A stretch of 19,914 bases of DNA from Roseiarcus sp050013915 (lineage in GTDB: Bacteria > Pseudomonadota > Alphaproteobacteria > Rhizobiales > Beijerinckiaceae), in NCBI GenBank assembly GCA_050013915.1, contig JBEKEI010000079.1, positions 1-19,914 on the forward strand, read 5' to 3'. Numbering within the stretch: the first letter of the stretch is position 1; the number at the start of each line of letters is the position of its first letter. The notes beneath the pieces were generated by a model. That model saw nothing but the letters and a program-made list of their open reading frames with translations, was not told where the DNA came from and made no database searches. This document shows, piece after piece, positions 13,433 through 19,914 of this stretch. Both the position numbers and the translations under genes were made by a program.

Positions 13433-13739
13433 AGGCCGGCGACAGGACGTGGATCGCGCGGCTTGCGATCAGCGGCTTCGTCTTCGCGCCATAGGCGGCC
13501 ATGTGCGGGGCGACCGAATGCGCCTTCAGCGCGTCGGCGTCGGCCCAGGTCTCGATAACGACGAACGTGTCGGCCCCCATCCTGGCCTGGAACGCGCCAA
13601 ACCCGTCGGCGTCGACGTTCGGGCCGTATTCGATGCAGCCGGCTTCGGCATGCACGAGCGGGACGACGGCGCGGAACGCGGCGAGCAGCTCCTCGCGCTT
13701 GCCCGGCTTGGCGGTGACGATCGCGACGACGCGGATCAT
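13431..13739 (-). CDS. Putative quinol monooxygenase (ABM domain, YgiN-like)
   Basis: A 102-aa antibiotic-biosynthesis-monooxygenase fold protein. MIRVVAIVTAKPGKREELLA is the first strand and helix, VHAEAGCIEYGPNVDADG the typical EpGClxY-like segment, FVVIETWADADALKAHSVAP the E-x-W-xx-xx-xL-xxH block (W in ETW, H in AHSVAP), and HMAAYGAKTKPLIAS the last helix. Members are small cofactor-free oxygenases or heme/quinone-handling proteins; the substrate is unknown. GGGAGAG (13744-13750) precedes the ATG by four bases. It lies 88 bases downstream of soxD on the same strand, in the position where soxA would be expected, and may be read from the soxBD transcript. Confidence 0.85.
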   Translation of the reverse strand: MIRVVAIVTAKPGKREELLAAFRAVVPLVHAEAGCIEYGPNVDADGFGAFQARMGADTFVVIETWADADALKAHSVAPHMAAYGAKTKPLIASRAIHVLSPA

Positions 13740-13827
13740 GTTTCTCTCCCTGTTCCAAGTTGCGCCGACGCGGCGGCGCGCAAATTCGCACGCCTGCTTC
13801 GAAACCGCCAGCGCCGGCGGCGGCGGT

Positions 13828-14103
13828 TCAGACCGGCCGCGCCTCGCCGGCCTTGTAGGTCGCCGCGATCCTGTCGCTGACCGTGTCGCGCAGGCAGTTG
13901 AAATAGCGCCCGCAGCCGGCCGCATGGCGCCAGCGCTCGGCGTGGAGGCCCCTGTCGTTGGCGCGCAGATAGAGGAAGGCGCTCCAGTCTTCGTCGCTCG
14001 CCGAAGCGGGATCGGCCGGCCGGACGAGATGGGCCTCGCCGGCGTAGCGGAACTCGACCTCCGGGCGCTCCATCCGGCAATAGGGGCAGCGGATCAGCAG
14101 CAT
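13828..14103 (-). CDS. soxD: Sarcosine oxidase subunit delta
   Basis: Small zinc-binding subunit (91 aa) of heterotetrameric sarcosine oxidase. Metal ligands expected from the family are visible: C6 and C9 (MLLIRCPYCRMERPEVEF), H60 and C64 (ERWRHAAGCGRYFNCLRD). The rest fits well: FRYAGEAHLVRPAD, WSAFLYLRANDRGLHAERW, TVSDRIAATYKAG. It starts 11 bases after the soxB stop and is cotranscribed with it. In the usual order soxA would follow directly, but here an ABM monooxygenase gene comes next. Confidence 0.95.
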   Translation of the reverse strand: MLLIRCPYCRMERPEVEFRYAGEAHLVRPADPASASDEDWSAFLYLRANDRGLHAERWRHAAGCGRYFNCLRDTVSDRIAATYKAGEARPV

Positions 14104-14114
14104 TTCACGCCTCG

Positions 14115-15365
14115 CTAATGGGCGACCGCCGCCGCCGCCGCCTCGTTGATGAGCGCGCCGGTGCGGAAGCGATCGAGCGTGAACGGCGCATTGATCGGAT
14201 GCGGTTCGCCGGTGGCGAGCGTATGGGCGAACACATGGCCCGAGCCGGGCGTCGCCTTGAAGCCGCCCGTGCCCCAGCCGCAATTGACGTAGAGGCCGGG
14301 AACCGGGGTCTTGCCGATGATCGGCGAGCGGTCGGGCGTCGTGTCGACGATGCCGCCCCAATTGCGCAGCATGCGCAGGCGCGAGACGGTCGGGAACATT
14401 TCGCAGATCGCCTCCAGCGTCTGGGTCGCGATGTGCAGCCCGCCCGTCTGGCTGTACGAATTATAGGCGTCCATGCCGGCGCCGATGACGAGTTCGCCCT
14501 TGTCCGACTGCGACATGTAGGCGTGGATGGTGTTCGACATGACGACGCACGGCATCATCGGCTTCAGGGGTTCGGAGACGAGCGCCTGCAGCGGGAAGGA
14601 TTCCAGCGGCATCCTTACGCCCGCCATCGCCATGACGACGCTGGTGGCGCCCGCCGCGACGACGCCGATCTTCTTCGTGGCGATCGCCCCGCGGCTCGTC
14701 TCCAGGCCGCTGACGGCGCCCGATGCGGCGCGCGCGATCCCCTTGACCTCGCAATTCTCGATGATGTCGACCCCCAGCATCGAGGCGGCGCGCGCATAGC
14801 CCCAGGCGACCGCGTCGTGGCGCGCGGTGCCGCCGCTGCGCTGGAGCGCGGCGCCGACGATCGGATAGCGGACCGAGGGGTCGATATTGAGCAGCGGGCA
14901 GAATTCCTTGGCCTGATCGGGCGTCAGCCATTCGTTCTGGGCGCCGGCGAGCCGATTGGCGTAGATGTGGCGCTTGAAGGATTGCTCGTCGTGATGGCTG
15001 TGGGCGATCAGCATGACGCCGCGCGGCGAGAACATCACGTTGTAGTTCAATTCCTGGGACAGCCCATGCCAGAGCTTGTGGGCGTGGCCGTAAAGCGCGG
15101 CCGAGGGCTCCCAGAGGTAATTGGAGCGGATGATCGTGGTGTTGCGCCCCGTATTGCCGCCGCCGAGCCAGCCTTTTTCGAGCACGGCGACGTCGCGCAT
15201 GCCGTGCTGCCTCGCCATGTAATAGGCGGTCGCGAGGCCGTGGCCGCCGGCGCCGACGATGACCGCGTCATAGGCCGGCTTGGGTTCGGGCGAGCGCCAC
15301 TGCTCGGGCCAGCCTCCATGACCCTTCAGCGCCTGCCGGGCGAGCGCGAGAAACGAATACTTCAA
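14115..15365 (-). CDS. soxB: Sarcosine oxidase subunit beta
   Basis: Catalytic flavoprotein subunit (416 aa) of heterotetrameric sarcosine oxidase, with FAD and covalent FMN. The FAD-binding motif is VIVGAGGHGLATAYYM (35-50), followed by the DAO-family LGGGNTGRNTTIIRSNYLWE. H183 in GGTARHDAVAWGYARA is the likely covalent FMN histidine, by comparison with the characterised corynebacterial enzyme (inference). The C-terminal block TTPDRSPIIGKTPVPGLYVN and GWGTGGFKATPGSGHVFAHT is typical. The start is TTG at 15365 with a strong GGGGGAGG (15375-15382) nine bases upstream. It is the first gene of the minus-strand soxB-soxD unit and divergent from the coiled-coil gene. A TATAAA hexamer on the minus strand at 15412-15417 could be its -10, but no good -35 is seen. 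Confidence 0.96.
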   Translation of the reverse strand: MKYSFLALARQALKGHGGWPEQWRSPEPKPAYDAVIVGAGGHGLATAYYMARQHGMRDVAVLEKGWLGGGNTGRNTTIIRSNYLWEPSAALYGHAHKLWHGLSQELNYNVMFSPRGVMLIAHSHHDEQSFKRHIYANRLAGAQNEWLTPDQAKEFCPLLNIDPSVRYPIVGAALQRSGGTARHDAVAWGYARAASMLGVDIIENCEVKGIARAASGAVSGLETSRGAIATKKIGVVAAGATSVVMAMAGVRMPLESFPLQALVSEPLKPMMPCVVMSNTIHAYMSQSDKGELVIGAGMDAYNSYSQTGGLHIATQTLEAICEMFPTVSRLRMLRNWGGIVDTTPDRSPIIGKTPVPGLYVNCGWGTGGFKATPGSGHVFAHTLATGEPHPINAPFTLDRFRTGALINEAAAAAVAH

Positions 15366-15596
15366 CGCGGAGAGCCTCCCCCGGGGCCGCGGCGGCGCCG
15401 TTCGCGCCCCATTTATACGCCGCCGCCGGCGCCCCGCGCCCCATAATTGTTCAATGCGCGCCCATGGTCATGTGATGGCGGCGCGATTTCCTCGGCGCGG
15501 CCGAAATTTGCTCTTGGCGTGGCGAAATAATGGCCGCAGACTGCAACCTGGCCCCTTGTGCGCCGTTTGTCCGGACGAAGTCCGCGGGAGCCTCGC

Positions 15597-16244
15597 ATGG
15601 CGTATAGCATCAGCGACGATTTTCGCCGGCCCGTGCCGCTGGCGCTGACCGCGGTCGCGATTCTCGGCTGGCTGCTGGTCGCCTATTATTCGGCGCAGGT
15701 CTCGGCGGTGCAGGGCGAAATGCACGACGCGATGAGCCGCGCCGAAGTCGCCCGGTCGGGCCTCGAGGCCGAGCTGCAGAACCTGCAGAAGACCGCGGGC
15801 AGCCTCGCCGAGCTCCAGAAACAGGCCGAGGACGCCCGGATCGCGCTGTCGGAAGCCTCCGCCGCGCGCGCCGCGGCGCAGAACGAACTGACCGATCTCA
15901 ACAAGCAGATCACCGACGCGCGGCTGACCGTATCGGGCGCGCAGGAGGAGGCGAGCGCCAAGACCCGCGAATTGCAGGCGGCCGACGCCAAGGCGAAGGA
16001 GGCGACCGACCAGCTCGCCGCGCTACAGGGCCGGGTCGACGACGCGGCGGCCGAACGCGACAAGGCGCTGGCGGCGCTCGCCAGCGCCCAGAGCCAGCTC
16101 GCCGACCTCCAGCGGCAGAGCGAGGCGGCCGCCAAGACCCTCGCCTCCCTCCAGCAGCAGAGCGCCGACGCGGCGCGCTCGCTCGCCGACCTCCAGGCGC
16201 GCATCCAGGCGACGCCGGCGCCGGACGCCGCAAGGGCGCAGTGA
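15597..16244 (+). CDS. Membrane-anchored coiled-coil protein with 14-residue periodicity
   Basis: A 215-aa protein with a short cytoplasmic start (MAYSISDDFRRP), one transmembrane helix (about 13-30, VPLALTAVAILGWLLVAY) and then a continuous Ala/Gln/Glu-rich coiled coil to about residue 203. Leucine or equivalent recurs every 14 residues (L70, L84, L98, V112, L126, L140, then L168, L182, L196), and the last units are near-repeats: LADLQRQSEAAAKT, LASLQQQSADAARS, LADLQARI. The topology is probably one anchor with the coil in the periplasm; no catalytic motif is seen. GGGAG (15586-15590) precedes the ATG by six bases. The stop overlaps the DUF72 start as GTGA, so the two are coupled. Its function is unknown; a scaffold or spacer role is inference. 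Confidence 0.85.
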   Translation: MAYSISDDFRRPVPLALTAVAILGWLLVAYYSAQVSAVQGEMHDAMSRAEVARSGLEAELQNLQKTAGSLAELQKQAEDARIALSEASAARAAAQNELTDLNKQITDARLTVSGAQEEASAKTRELQAADAKAKEATDQLAALQGRVDDAAAERDKALAALASAQSQLADLQRQSEAAAKTLASLQQQSADAARSLADLQARIQATPAPDAARAQ

Positions 16245-17008
16245 GCGCGGGCGCGATCCGCGTCGGCGTCGGCGGCTGGACGTTCGCGCCGTGGCGAGGC
16301 GCGTTCTATCCGAAGGGCCTCGCCCACAGTCGCGAACTCGCGTTCGCCTCAAGGGCGCTGACCTCGATCGAGATCAACGGCACCTATTATTCGACCTTCA
16401 AGCCGGACGACTGGCGCAAGTGGCGCGACGAGACGCCGGAAGACTTCGTCTTCTCGGTGAAGGCCTCGCGTTTCTGCACCAACCGCAGGATTCTCGCCGA
16501 CGTCGGCGAATCGGTCGAGCGCTTTCTCGCGCAGGGCCTGACCCAGCTCGGCGCCAAGCTCGGGCCGATCAACTGGCAGTTCATGGCGACCAAGACGTTC
16601 GACGCGCAGGATTTCGGCGCCTTTCTCGCGCTGCTGCCACGCGAGAAAGACGGCCTGGCGCTGCGCCACGCGATCGAGGTGCGCAGCCCGACCTTCGCGA
16701 CGCCCGCCTTCGCCGATCTCGCCCGCAAGCACGGCGTCGCGATCGTCTACGCCAGGGAAGACGACTTCCCGGAGATCGACGAGCCGACCGCCGATTTCAC
16801 CTATGCGCGGCTGATGACCAGCCGCGAGGACCTCGAGACCGGCGTCTCCGACCGGGCGCTCGCCGGCTTCGCGCGGCAGGCGCACGGCTGGGCCGAACGC
16901 GGCGACGTGTTCGTCTATTTCATCGCCGGCGCCAAGGTCCGCAATCCCGCCGCCGCGCAGGCCCTGATCGCCAGGCTCGCGCCGAACCGGCGCCGGGCCC
17001 GCCCCTGA
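16241..17008 (+). CDS. DUF72 family protein
   Basis: A 255-aa protein with a TIM-barrel-like DUF72 fold. Family markers are IRVGVGGWTFAPWRGAFYPK near the start, SIEINGTYYSTFKPDDWRKW (strand and helix with the conserved N-x-TYY), FVFSVKASRFCTNRRI, HAIEVRSPTF, and FTYARLMTSREDLETGVSDR, ending with VFVYFIAGAKVRNPAAAQAL. Members are found widely, but the biochemical function is not settled. The GTG start overlaps the stop of the coiled-coil gene by four bases. It lacks a signal peptide, so it is cytoplasmic, in contrast to its membrane-bound neighbour. Confidence 0.92.
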   Translation: MSAGAIRVGVGGWTFAPWRGAFYPKGLAHSRELAFASRALTSIEINGTYYSTFKPDDWRKWRDETPEDFVFSVKASRFCTNRRILADVGESVERFLAQGLTQLGAKLGPINWQFMATKTFDAQDFGAFLALLPREKDGLALRHAIEVRSPTFATPAFADLARKHGVAIVYAREDDFPEIDEPTADFTYARLMTSREDLETGVSDRALAGFARQAHGWAERGDVFVYFIAGAKVRNPAAAQALIARLAPNRRRARP

Positions 17009-17281
17009 GCGCTCCGTCGCCGGACCGCCTTGACGAGCGAATCGAACCGCGCCCTCATCGACCGGTCGTGGTCGAGGATCGGTGGGATCTGCCTGTCGAT
17101 CCCGAGCCGTTCACAGCCCGCCGTCTGCGCCGCCCGCACCGAATATTAGGCCGTGAACACGGGCCGGGAAGGCCGGGGTCCCGAAGGCGTTTGACTCCGA
17201 TGGGTCCGGGCTTGCGGAGAGCCCGCAAAGAAGTCACAAGTCGAGCCTGGACCGCTGGCGGCCCGGAGGATGTCGGCTCGA

Positions 17282-17899
17282 ATGGCCATGAACCGGGATT
17301 CCGAAAGTGAGCGCGCGCTCGCGAACCTCGCAAAGTCGATCCATGACCATTGGGTCGTGTTCGTCGCCGAAGGCGCGGCGCTCATTGCGTTGGGCGTACT
17401 GGCGATCGCCGTTCCGTCGATCGGCAACGCCCACGCGACCGTCGTCGTGGGCTGGCTGTTTCTGGTCAGCGGCGGCGTCGGCCTGGCGGCGACCTATTGG
17501 GCGCGCCAGGCGCCGGCGTTCTGGTGGTCGCTCGTATCGGCGTTGCTCGCGATTCTCGTCGGCGGCGTCCTCGTCGCGAACAGATCGCAGGATCTGTATG
17601 GCGGTCTGATGGGATGGCCGTTCGCCCAGATCGGCCAGCTGCGGTTCATATTGCTTTTGTTCTTCCTGATCGAAGGCGGCGCGTCGATCATGTTCGCGTT
17701 CGAACACCGACGTCAGTTCTCCGGCCGCTGGGGCCTGATGCTGGCGAGCGGCGTGGTCGACATCGCCCTGGCGGTCGTCATCATCTTCGACCTTCCCGGG
17801 ACCTCCGCCTGGACGATGGGGCTGCTGGTCGGCGTCAACATGATTCTCGGCGGCGCCGCCCTGATCGGGATGGGATTGCACGCGCGGGACGAGCGATAG
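17282..17899 (+). CDS. HdeD-family (DUF308) membrane protein
   Basis: A 205-aa integral membrane protein with six hydrophobic helices: WVVFVAEGAALIALGVLAIA, VVVGWLFLVSGGVGLAATYW, WWSLVSALLAILVGGVLVAN, FILLLFFLIEGGASIMFAF, WGLMLASGVVDIALAVVIIF and WTMGLLVGVNMILGGAALIG. The repeated W..G..(L/I)..G pattern is that of HdeD, the acid-resistance membrane protein of E. coli; function here is by family only. Start: GGAGG (17265-17269) directly touches ATG 17270, so I prefer ATG 17282 (12-base spacing); 17288 is also possible. The preceding 273-base gap contains a small hairpin TTGCGG/CCGCAA (17212-17228) and no other gene. Confidence 0.88.
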   Translation: MAMNRDSESERALANLAKSIHDHWVVFVAEGAALIALGVLAIAVPSIGNAHATVVVGWLFLVSGGVGLAATYWARQAPAFWWSLVSALLAILVGGVLVANRSQDLYGGLMGWPFAQIGQLRFILLLFFLIEGGASIMFAFEHRRQFSGRWGLMLASGVVDIALAVVIIFDLPGTSAWTMGLLVGVNMILGGAALIGMGLHARDER

Positions 17900-18281
17900 C
17901 GCGGCGCGCAGCGCTGCCGGCGGGGCGCGGCGAGGATTTGGCCGACGTCGTTGTCGTTTCGGTAATTTCTGGAAATTTTTTTCCCCGGATTCGCGGGATT
18001 TCAAGGGCCGGCGAGCGAAACGAAGCCGCCGCGGGGCCTCCTGCGGTCCTGGGCGCGGCCGTCGATCTCCTTGCGTTCGCCCGGCTCGGACCGTCCGTCG
18101 ATCGGCCCCGGTCCTGGACCGGGACATGGCTGGAGTCAAGAATTATTCTGTAAAAGAGAAAGACGCCGGGCGGCGGCCGGGCGCCCCGCCGGGTCGACCC
18201 GGCGTCACATTCCACGTTTGCCGCCGCTTCCCGGCCTGGCAAGCAACTTGCTGACGAGAGAGCCGCGGTTGCATAATCATT
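17900..18281. other. Intergenic region carrying dispersed repeat copy 2
   Basis: No gene is seen in these 382 bases. Most is taken up by the repeat at 17983-18164. It includes a near-palindrome CGGTCC-T-GGACCG (18110-18122). The remaining bases up to 18281 should contain the promoter of the UPF0114-type gene, but I see no clear -35/-10 pair. Confidence 0.55.
17983..18164 (+). repeat. Dispersed intergenic repeat, copy 2
   Basis: Homologous in three ordered blocks to 2628-2883: the left CCCCGGAT..GGGAT.TCAAGG block (17983-18006), the CTCC..CGTTCGCCCGGCTCGGACCGTCC block (18067-18094), and GGCTGGaGTCAAG plus the identical TTCTGTAAAAGAGAAAGAC (18128-18164). It is shorter than copy 1. Both copies lie in the same orientation, between genes, and upstream of an accessory-looking gene. 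Confidence 0.6.
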
Positions 18282-19037
18282 GTGAGCAAGCCCCCCGCGG
18301 AGGCGCAAGCAATGCCATCTCCCGATTCCGACGCCCCGGACAACTCCGTCAGCTCGAGGATAGATCAGGCGATCGAGGATCGCATCGACGATTCGATTTC
18401 GTCGGCAATCGGGGAGATCGTCTCGGCGCGGATCAGGGACTCCGTTTCAGCGCGAATCGAGAAGACCATATCTCACAAGATTGATGCTCGCGTTCTACAT
18501 CACGCGAAACATCCACTAATGGCAAGATTTGAACAGCTGTTCGAAGACAAGCTTCTTTTTGGCTCGAGATGGATATTGGCTCCGAGCTATTTGATACTAT
18601 CCTTGGTTCTTGTCGCCCTGTGCTACAAGACTTTTGAGGAGTTTTACCAATTCATCTACGATTTCAGGGTCTTCCAGGAGAATACCGCGGTCATCCAGGC
18701 GCTTACCATTGTCGATATCGTGCTGGTCATGAATCTCGTTCTAATGATCATGTTCGTTGGATACATCAATTTTGTCTCGAAAATACACCCGTCGAGAGGG
18801 GAGGATTGGCCTGACTGGACGCGGCATTTGGACTATAGCGGCCTGAAGCTGCAACTGCTTGGTTCCATAACGGCAATATCGGCGATTGTGCTGTTGCGCC
18901 AAATTCTCGACCTTTCTCAACCCAATTCAACTGTGAGCTCCACGCGGGTGATGCTCATGGTCGGCATTCACCTGACATTTGTCGTATCGGCATTGATCGT
19001 CGCCCTGGTGAACAAGATAAAATCAGAAACCCAGTGA
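18282..19037 (+). CDS. UPF0114/YqhA-type membrane protein with octad-repeat N-terminal extension
   Basis: A 251-aa protein. Residues about 77-250 match the YqhA family: FEQLFEDKLLFGSRWILAPS, YLILSLVLVALCYKTFEEFY, VDIVLVMNLVLMIMFVGYIN, LKLQLLGSITAISAIVLLRQ and VMLMVGIHLTFVVSALIVAL. Four transmembrane helices are expected at about 97-115, 141-165, 192-209 and 223-244. E. coli YqhA is about 164 aa, so the first 76 residues are an extension, mostly a tandem octad repeat (residues 26-73). The start is GTG 18282; ATG 18312 is an alternative and leaves the repeat intact. Codon use is clearly more AT-rich than its neighbours (many TTG, CTA, ATA, TTT, GTT), suggesting horizontal transfer. The function of the family is unknown. 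Confidence 0.85.
   Translation: MSKPPAEAQAMPSPDSDAPDNSVSSRIDQAIEDRIDDSISSAIGEIVSARIRDSVSARIEKTISHKIDARVLHHAKHPLMARFEQLFEDKLLFGSRWILAPSYLILSLVLVALCYKTFEEFYQFIYDFRVFQENTAVIQALTIVDIVLVMNLVLMIMFVGYINFVSKIHPSRGEDWPDWTRHLDYSGLKLQLLGSITAISAIVLLRQILDLSQPNSTVSSTRVMLMVGIHLTFVVSALIVALVNKIKSETQ
18357..18500 (+). repeat. Six in-frame 8-codon repeats
   Basis: Encodes residues 26-73 as octads RIDQAIED, RIDDSISS, AIGEIVSA, RIRDSVSA, RIEKTISH, KIDARVLH. The consensus is (R/K)-I-x-x-x-(I/V)-x-x. Protein similarity exceeds DNA similarity, so this is an old or selected repeat rather than a recent tandem duplication. Confidence 0.8.
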
Positions 19038-19178
19038 TCCCAGGCCAGGCGCGAATTCATCTTGTCCCGAAGGGGTAATTTCTCGCTTGCCCGAGCCGAT
19101 TCCGGCAATCCTGCAATCGGGCGCGGACGCCGGCCGGTCGGCGGCGTTCGCATGCCGTGCGCGCATCATGCCACGGGA

Positions 19179-19547
19179 TCAGTTCATTCTCCTCGCGTTC
19201 GGCGGGCGATCCGCGACGCAGGCGAGCAGCCCGCCGTATTTCTTCATGCAGCTGGCGGGGTTGCTGGTCAGGCATTGCTCCTGAACGGCGCTCGTCCGAT
19301 AGCGCGCGCACCAGTCCTGGCAGGTGATGGAGCCGGCGATGCAGGGCTGGCCGGGCTTGGCCGAATAGTGGACCGAGCAGCTGTTGGCGACCATGGGATT
19401 GTTGCGCGCCTCGCAATTGGCCGTGCACGCGGGGCCGGGCCCGCATTTCTCGCACCATTGCATACAGGCGATCCTGTCGGCGGCGTCCCCGCAAGCCGGC
19501 GCCGCCAGCGCCGAAGCGACGAGAAACATTGCCGCAGCCCAGCGCAT
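19179..19547 (-). CDS. Secreted cysteine-rich protein
   Basis: A 122-aa protein with a signal peptide (MRWAAAMFLVASALAAPACG) and 13 cysteines, 12 of them after the predicted cleavage region (IACMQWCEKCGPGPACTANC, NSCSVHYSAKPGQPC, GSITCQDWCARYRTSAVQEQ, TSNPASCMKKYGGLLAC). Twelve cysteines would allow six disulfides in the periplasm or outside. APAC is not a good lipobox. There is no known catalytic motif, and I do not recognise a named family. I chose ATG 19547 because it begins the signal peptide; the frame is open to 19787, but that part is not protein-like. It converges on the UPF0114-type gene with a gap of 141 bases in which I see nothing. Confidence 0.7.
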   Translation of the reverse strand: MRWAAAMFLVASALAAPACGDAADRIACMQWCEKCGPGPACTANCEARNNPMVANSCSVHYSAKPGQPCIAGSITCQDWCARYRTSAVQEQCLTSNPASCMKKYGGLLACVADRPPNARRMN

Positions 19548-19808
19548 CGCACGCCCCCGAACGATCGCCTCCCGATCTGACAAGGCTAAGGCGGGACGAT
19601 CGAGGCGGCAAGGGCCTCCAATGACCGGGACGTCCTGAATGAATGCGCTGTCAGCGGAATCGCGGTTCATGACCGGCGTCCGCCCGGGCGCGACAACGAT
19701 TCGCCATGGCGCGCCGGCAATTGCCCTGCTGTCATCGCCGGGGGAAAACGAAGGCGCCGATCCCATGCGCGCTGCGCCGTCCGCCACGACCCGCGCCGGG
19801 CCGTCCGG

Positions 19809-19914
19809 GTGCTGCGGGCGCTGATCGCCGCGCTGTTTCTGTTCGCGGCTTTTATGGCGCTGACGGGCCAGCCCGGGATGACCGGGGAATTCGCGCTCGT
19901 CGGCCTCGGCCAGG
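19809..19914 (+). CDS. Possible start of a membrane or exported protein (cut by window end)
   Basis: From GTG 19809 the frame reads VLRALIAALFLFAAFMALTG and QPGMTGEFALVGLGQ to the window edge with no stop. The hydrophobic stretch would be a signal peptide or membrane anchor, and third positions are G/C-rich. The frame is also open upstream with Arg-rich residues, so the start is uncertain. Only 35 residues are visible; no family can be named. Confidence 0.35.
   Translation, partial: MLRALIAALFLFAAFMALTGQPGMTGEFALVGLGQ

Noticed and set aside
15412..15454. TTGAAC (15449-15454) and TATAAA (15412-15417), minus strand, as a soxB promoter pair
   Set aside because: The 31-base spacing is far too long for a sigma-70 type promoter; TATAAA alone is not enough.
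17983..18164. Dispersed repeat as a classical insertion sequence
   Set aside because: No transposase frame and no clear terminal inverted repeats or target duplications are visible around either copy.
1..19914. tRNA or rRNA genes and CRISPR arrays
   Set aside because: No cloverleaf with a GTTCRANNC T-arm in place, no rRNA-like stretches and no evenly spaced direct repeats were seen by eye.

Overview
The window is high-GC DNA with alphaproteobacterial gene content and gene style (heterotetrameric sarcosine oxidase, NFU1-type Fe-S carrier, Mrp/ApbC next to a DUF971 protein, fused CysG with the STDG motif, GTG/TTG starts, and a GAAC-N7-GAAC box as used by alphaproteobacterial LexA). A member of Hyphomicrobiales (Rhizobiales) is my best guess. 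This rests on family recognition from the sequence only; no database search was possible.

Layout. 152-2373: an AraC-type regulator with a GyrI-like effector domain converges on sdaA (Fe-S L-serine dehydratase). 2374-4750: a repeat-rich, gene-poor stretch with one plausible ORFan (3133-3489), a LexA-type box, decayed coding fragments, several palindromes and a small possible gene. 4751-8294 (minus): soxG and soxA, the gamma and alpha subunits of sarcosine oxidase. 8561-13739: a block of mostly Fe-S, siroheme and housekeeping genes (NFU-type carrier, SDR-like protein, cysG, Mrp/ApbC, DUF971, XRE regulator, ABM monooxygenase). 13828-15365 (minus): soxD and soxB, the remaining sarcosine oxidase subunits. 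15597-17899: a membrane-anchored coiled-coil protein overlapping a DUF72 gene, then an HdeD-family membrane protein. 17900-19914: a second copy of the dispersed repeat, a lower-GC UPF0114/YqhA-type membrane protein with an unusual octad-repeat extension, a secreted cysteine-rich protein, and the start of a possible gene at the window edge.

How the genes fit together. SoxBDAG oxidises sarcosine to glycine and passes the methyl carbon to tetrahydrofolate. Serine made from glycine plus methylene-THF can be deaminated to pyruvate by SdaA. The window therefore holds both the oxidative entry and the exit of a glycine betaine/sarcosine route; glyA and the folate genes are not in the window. SdaA needs a [4Fe-4S] cluster, and two Fe-S carrier proteins (NFU type and Mrp/ApbC) lie between the two halves of the sox locus.

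The most unusual observations are: the sox locus split in two by about 5.5 kb; the 6 x 8-residue repeat before the YqhA-like domain, with a hydrophobic residue at every fourth position twelve times in a row; a strict 14-residue period in the coiled-coil protein; a degenerate intergenic repeat present twice and ending in an identical 19-mer; and an orphan LexA-type operator in front of decayed reading frames.
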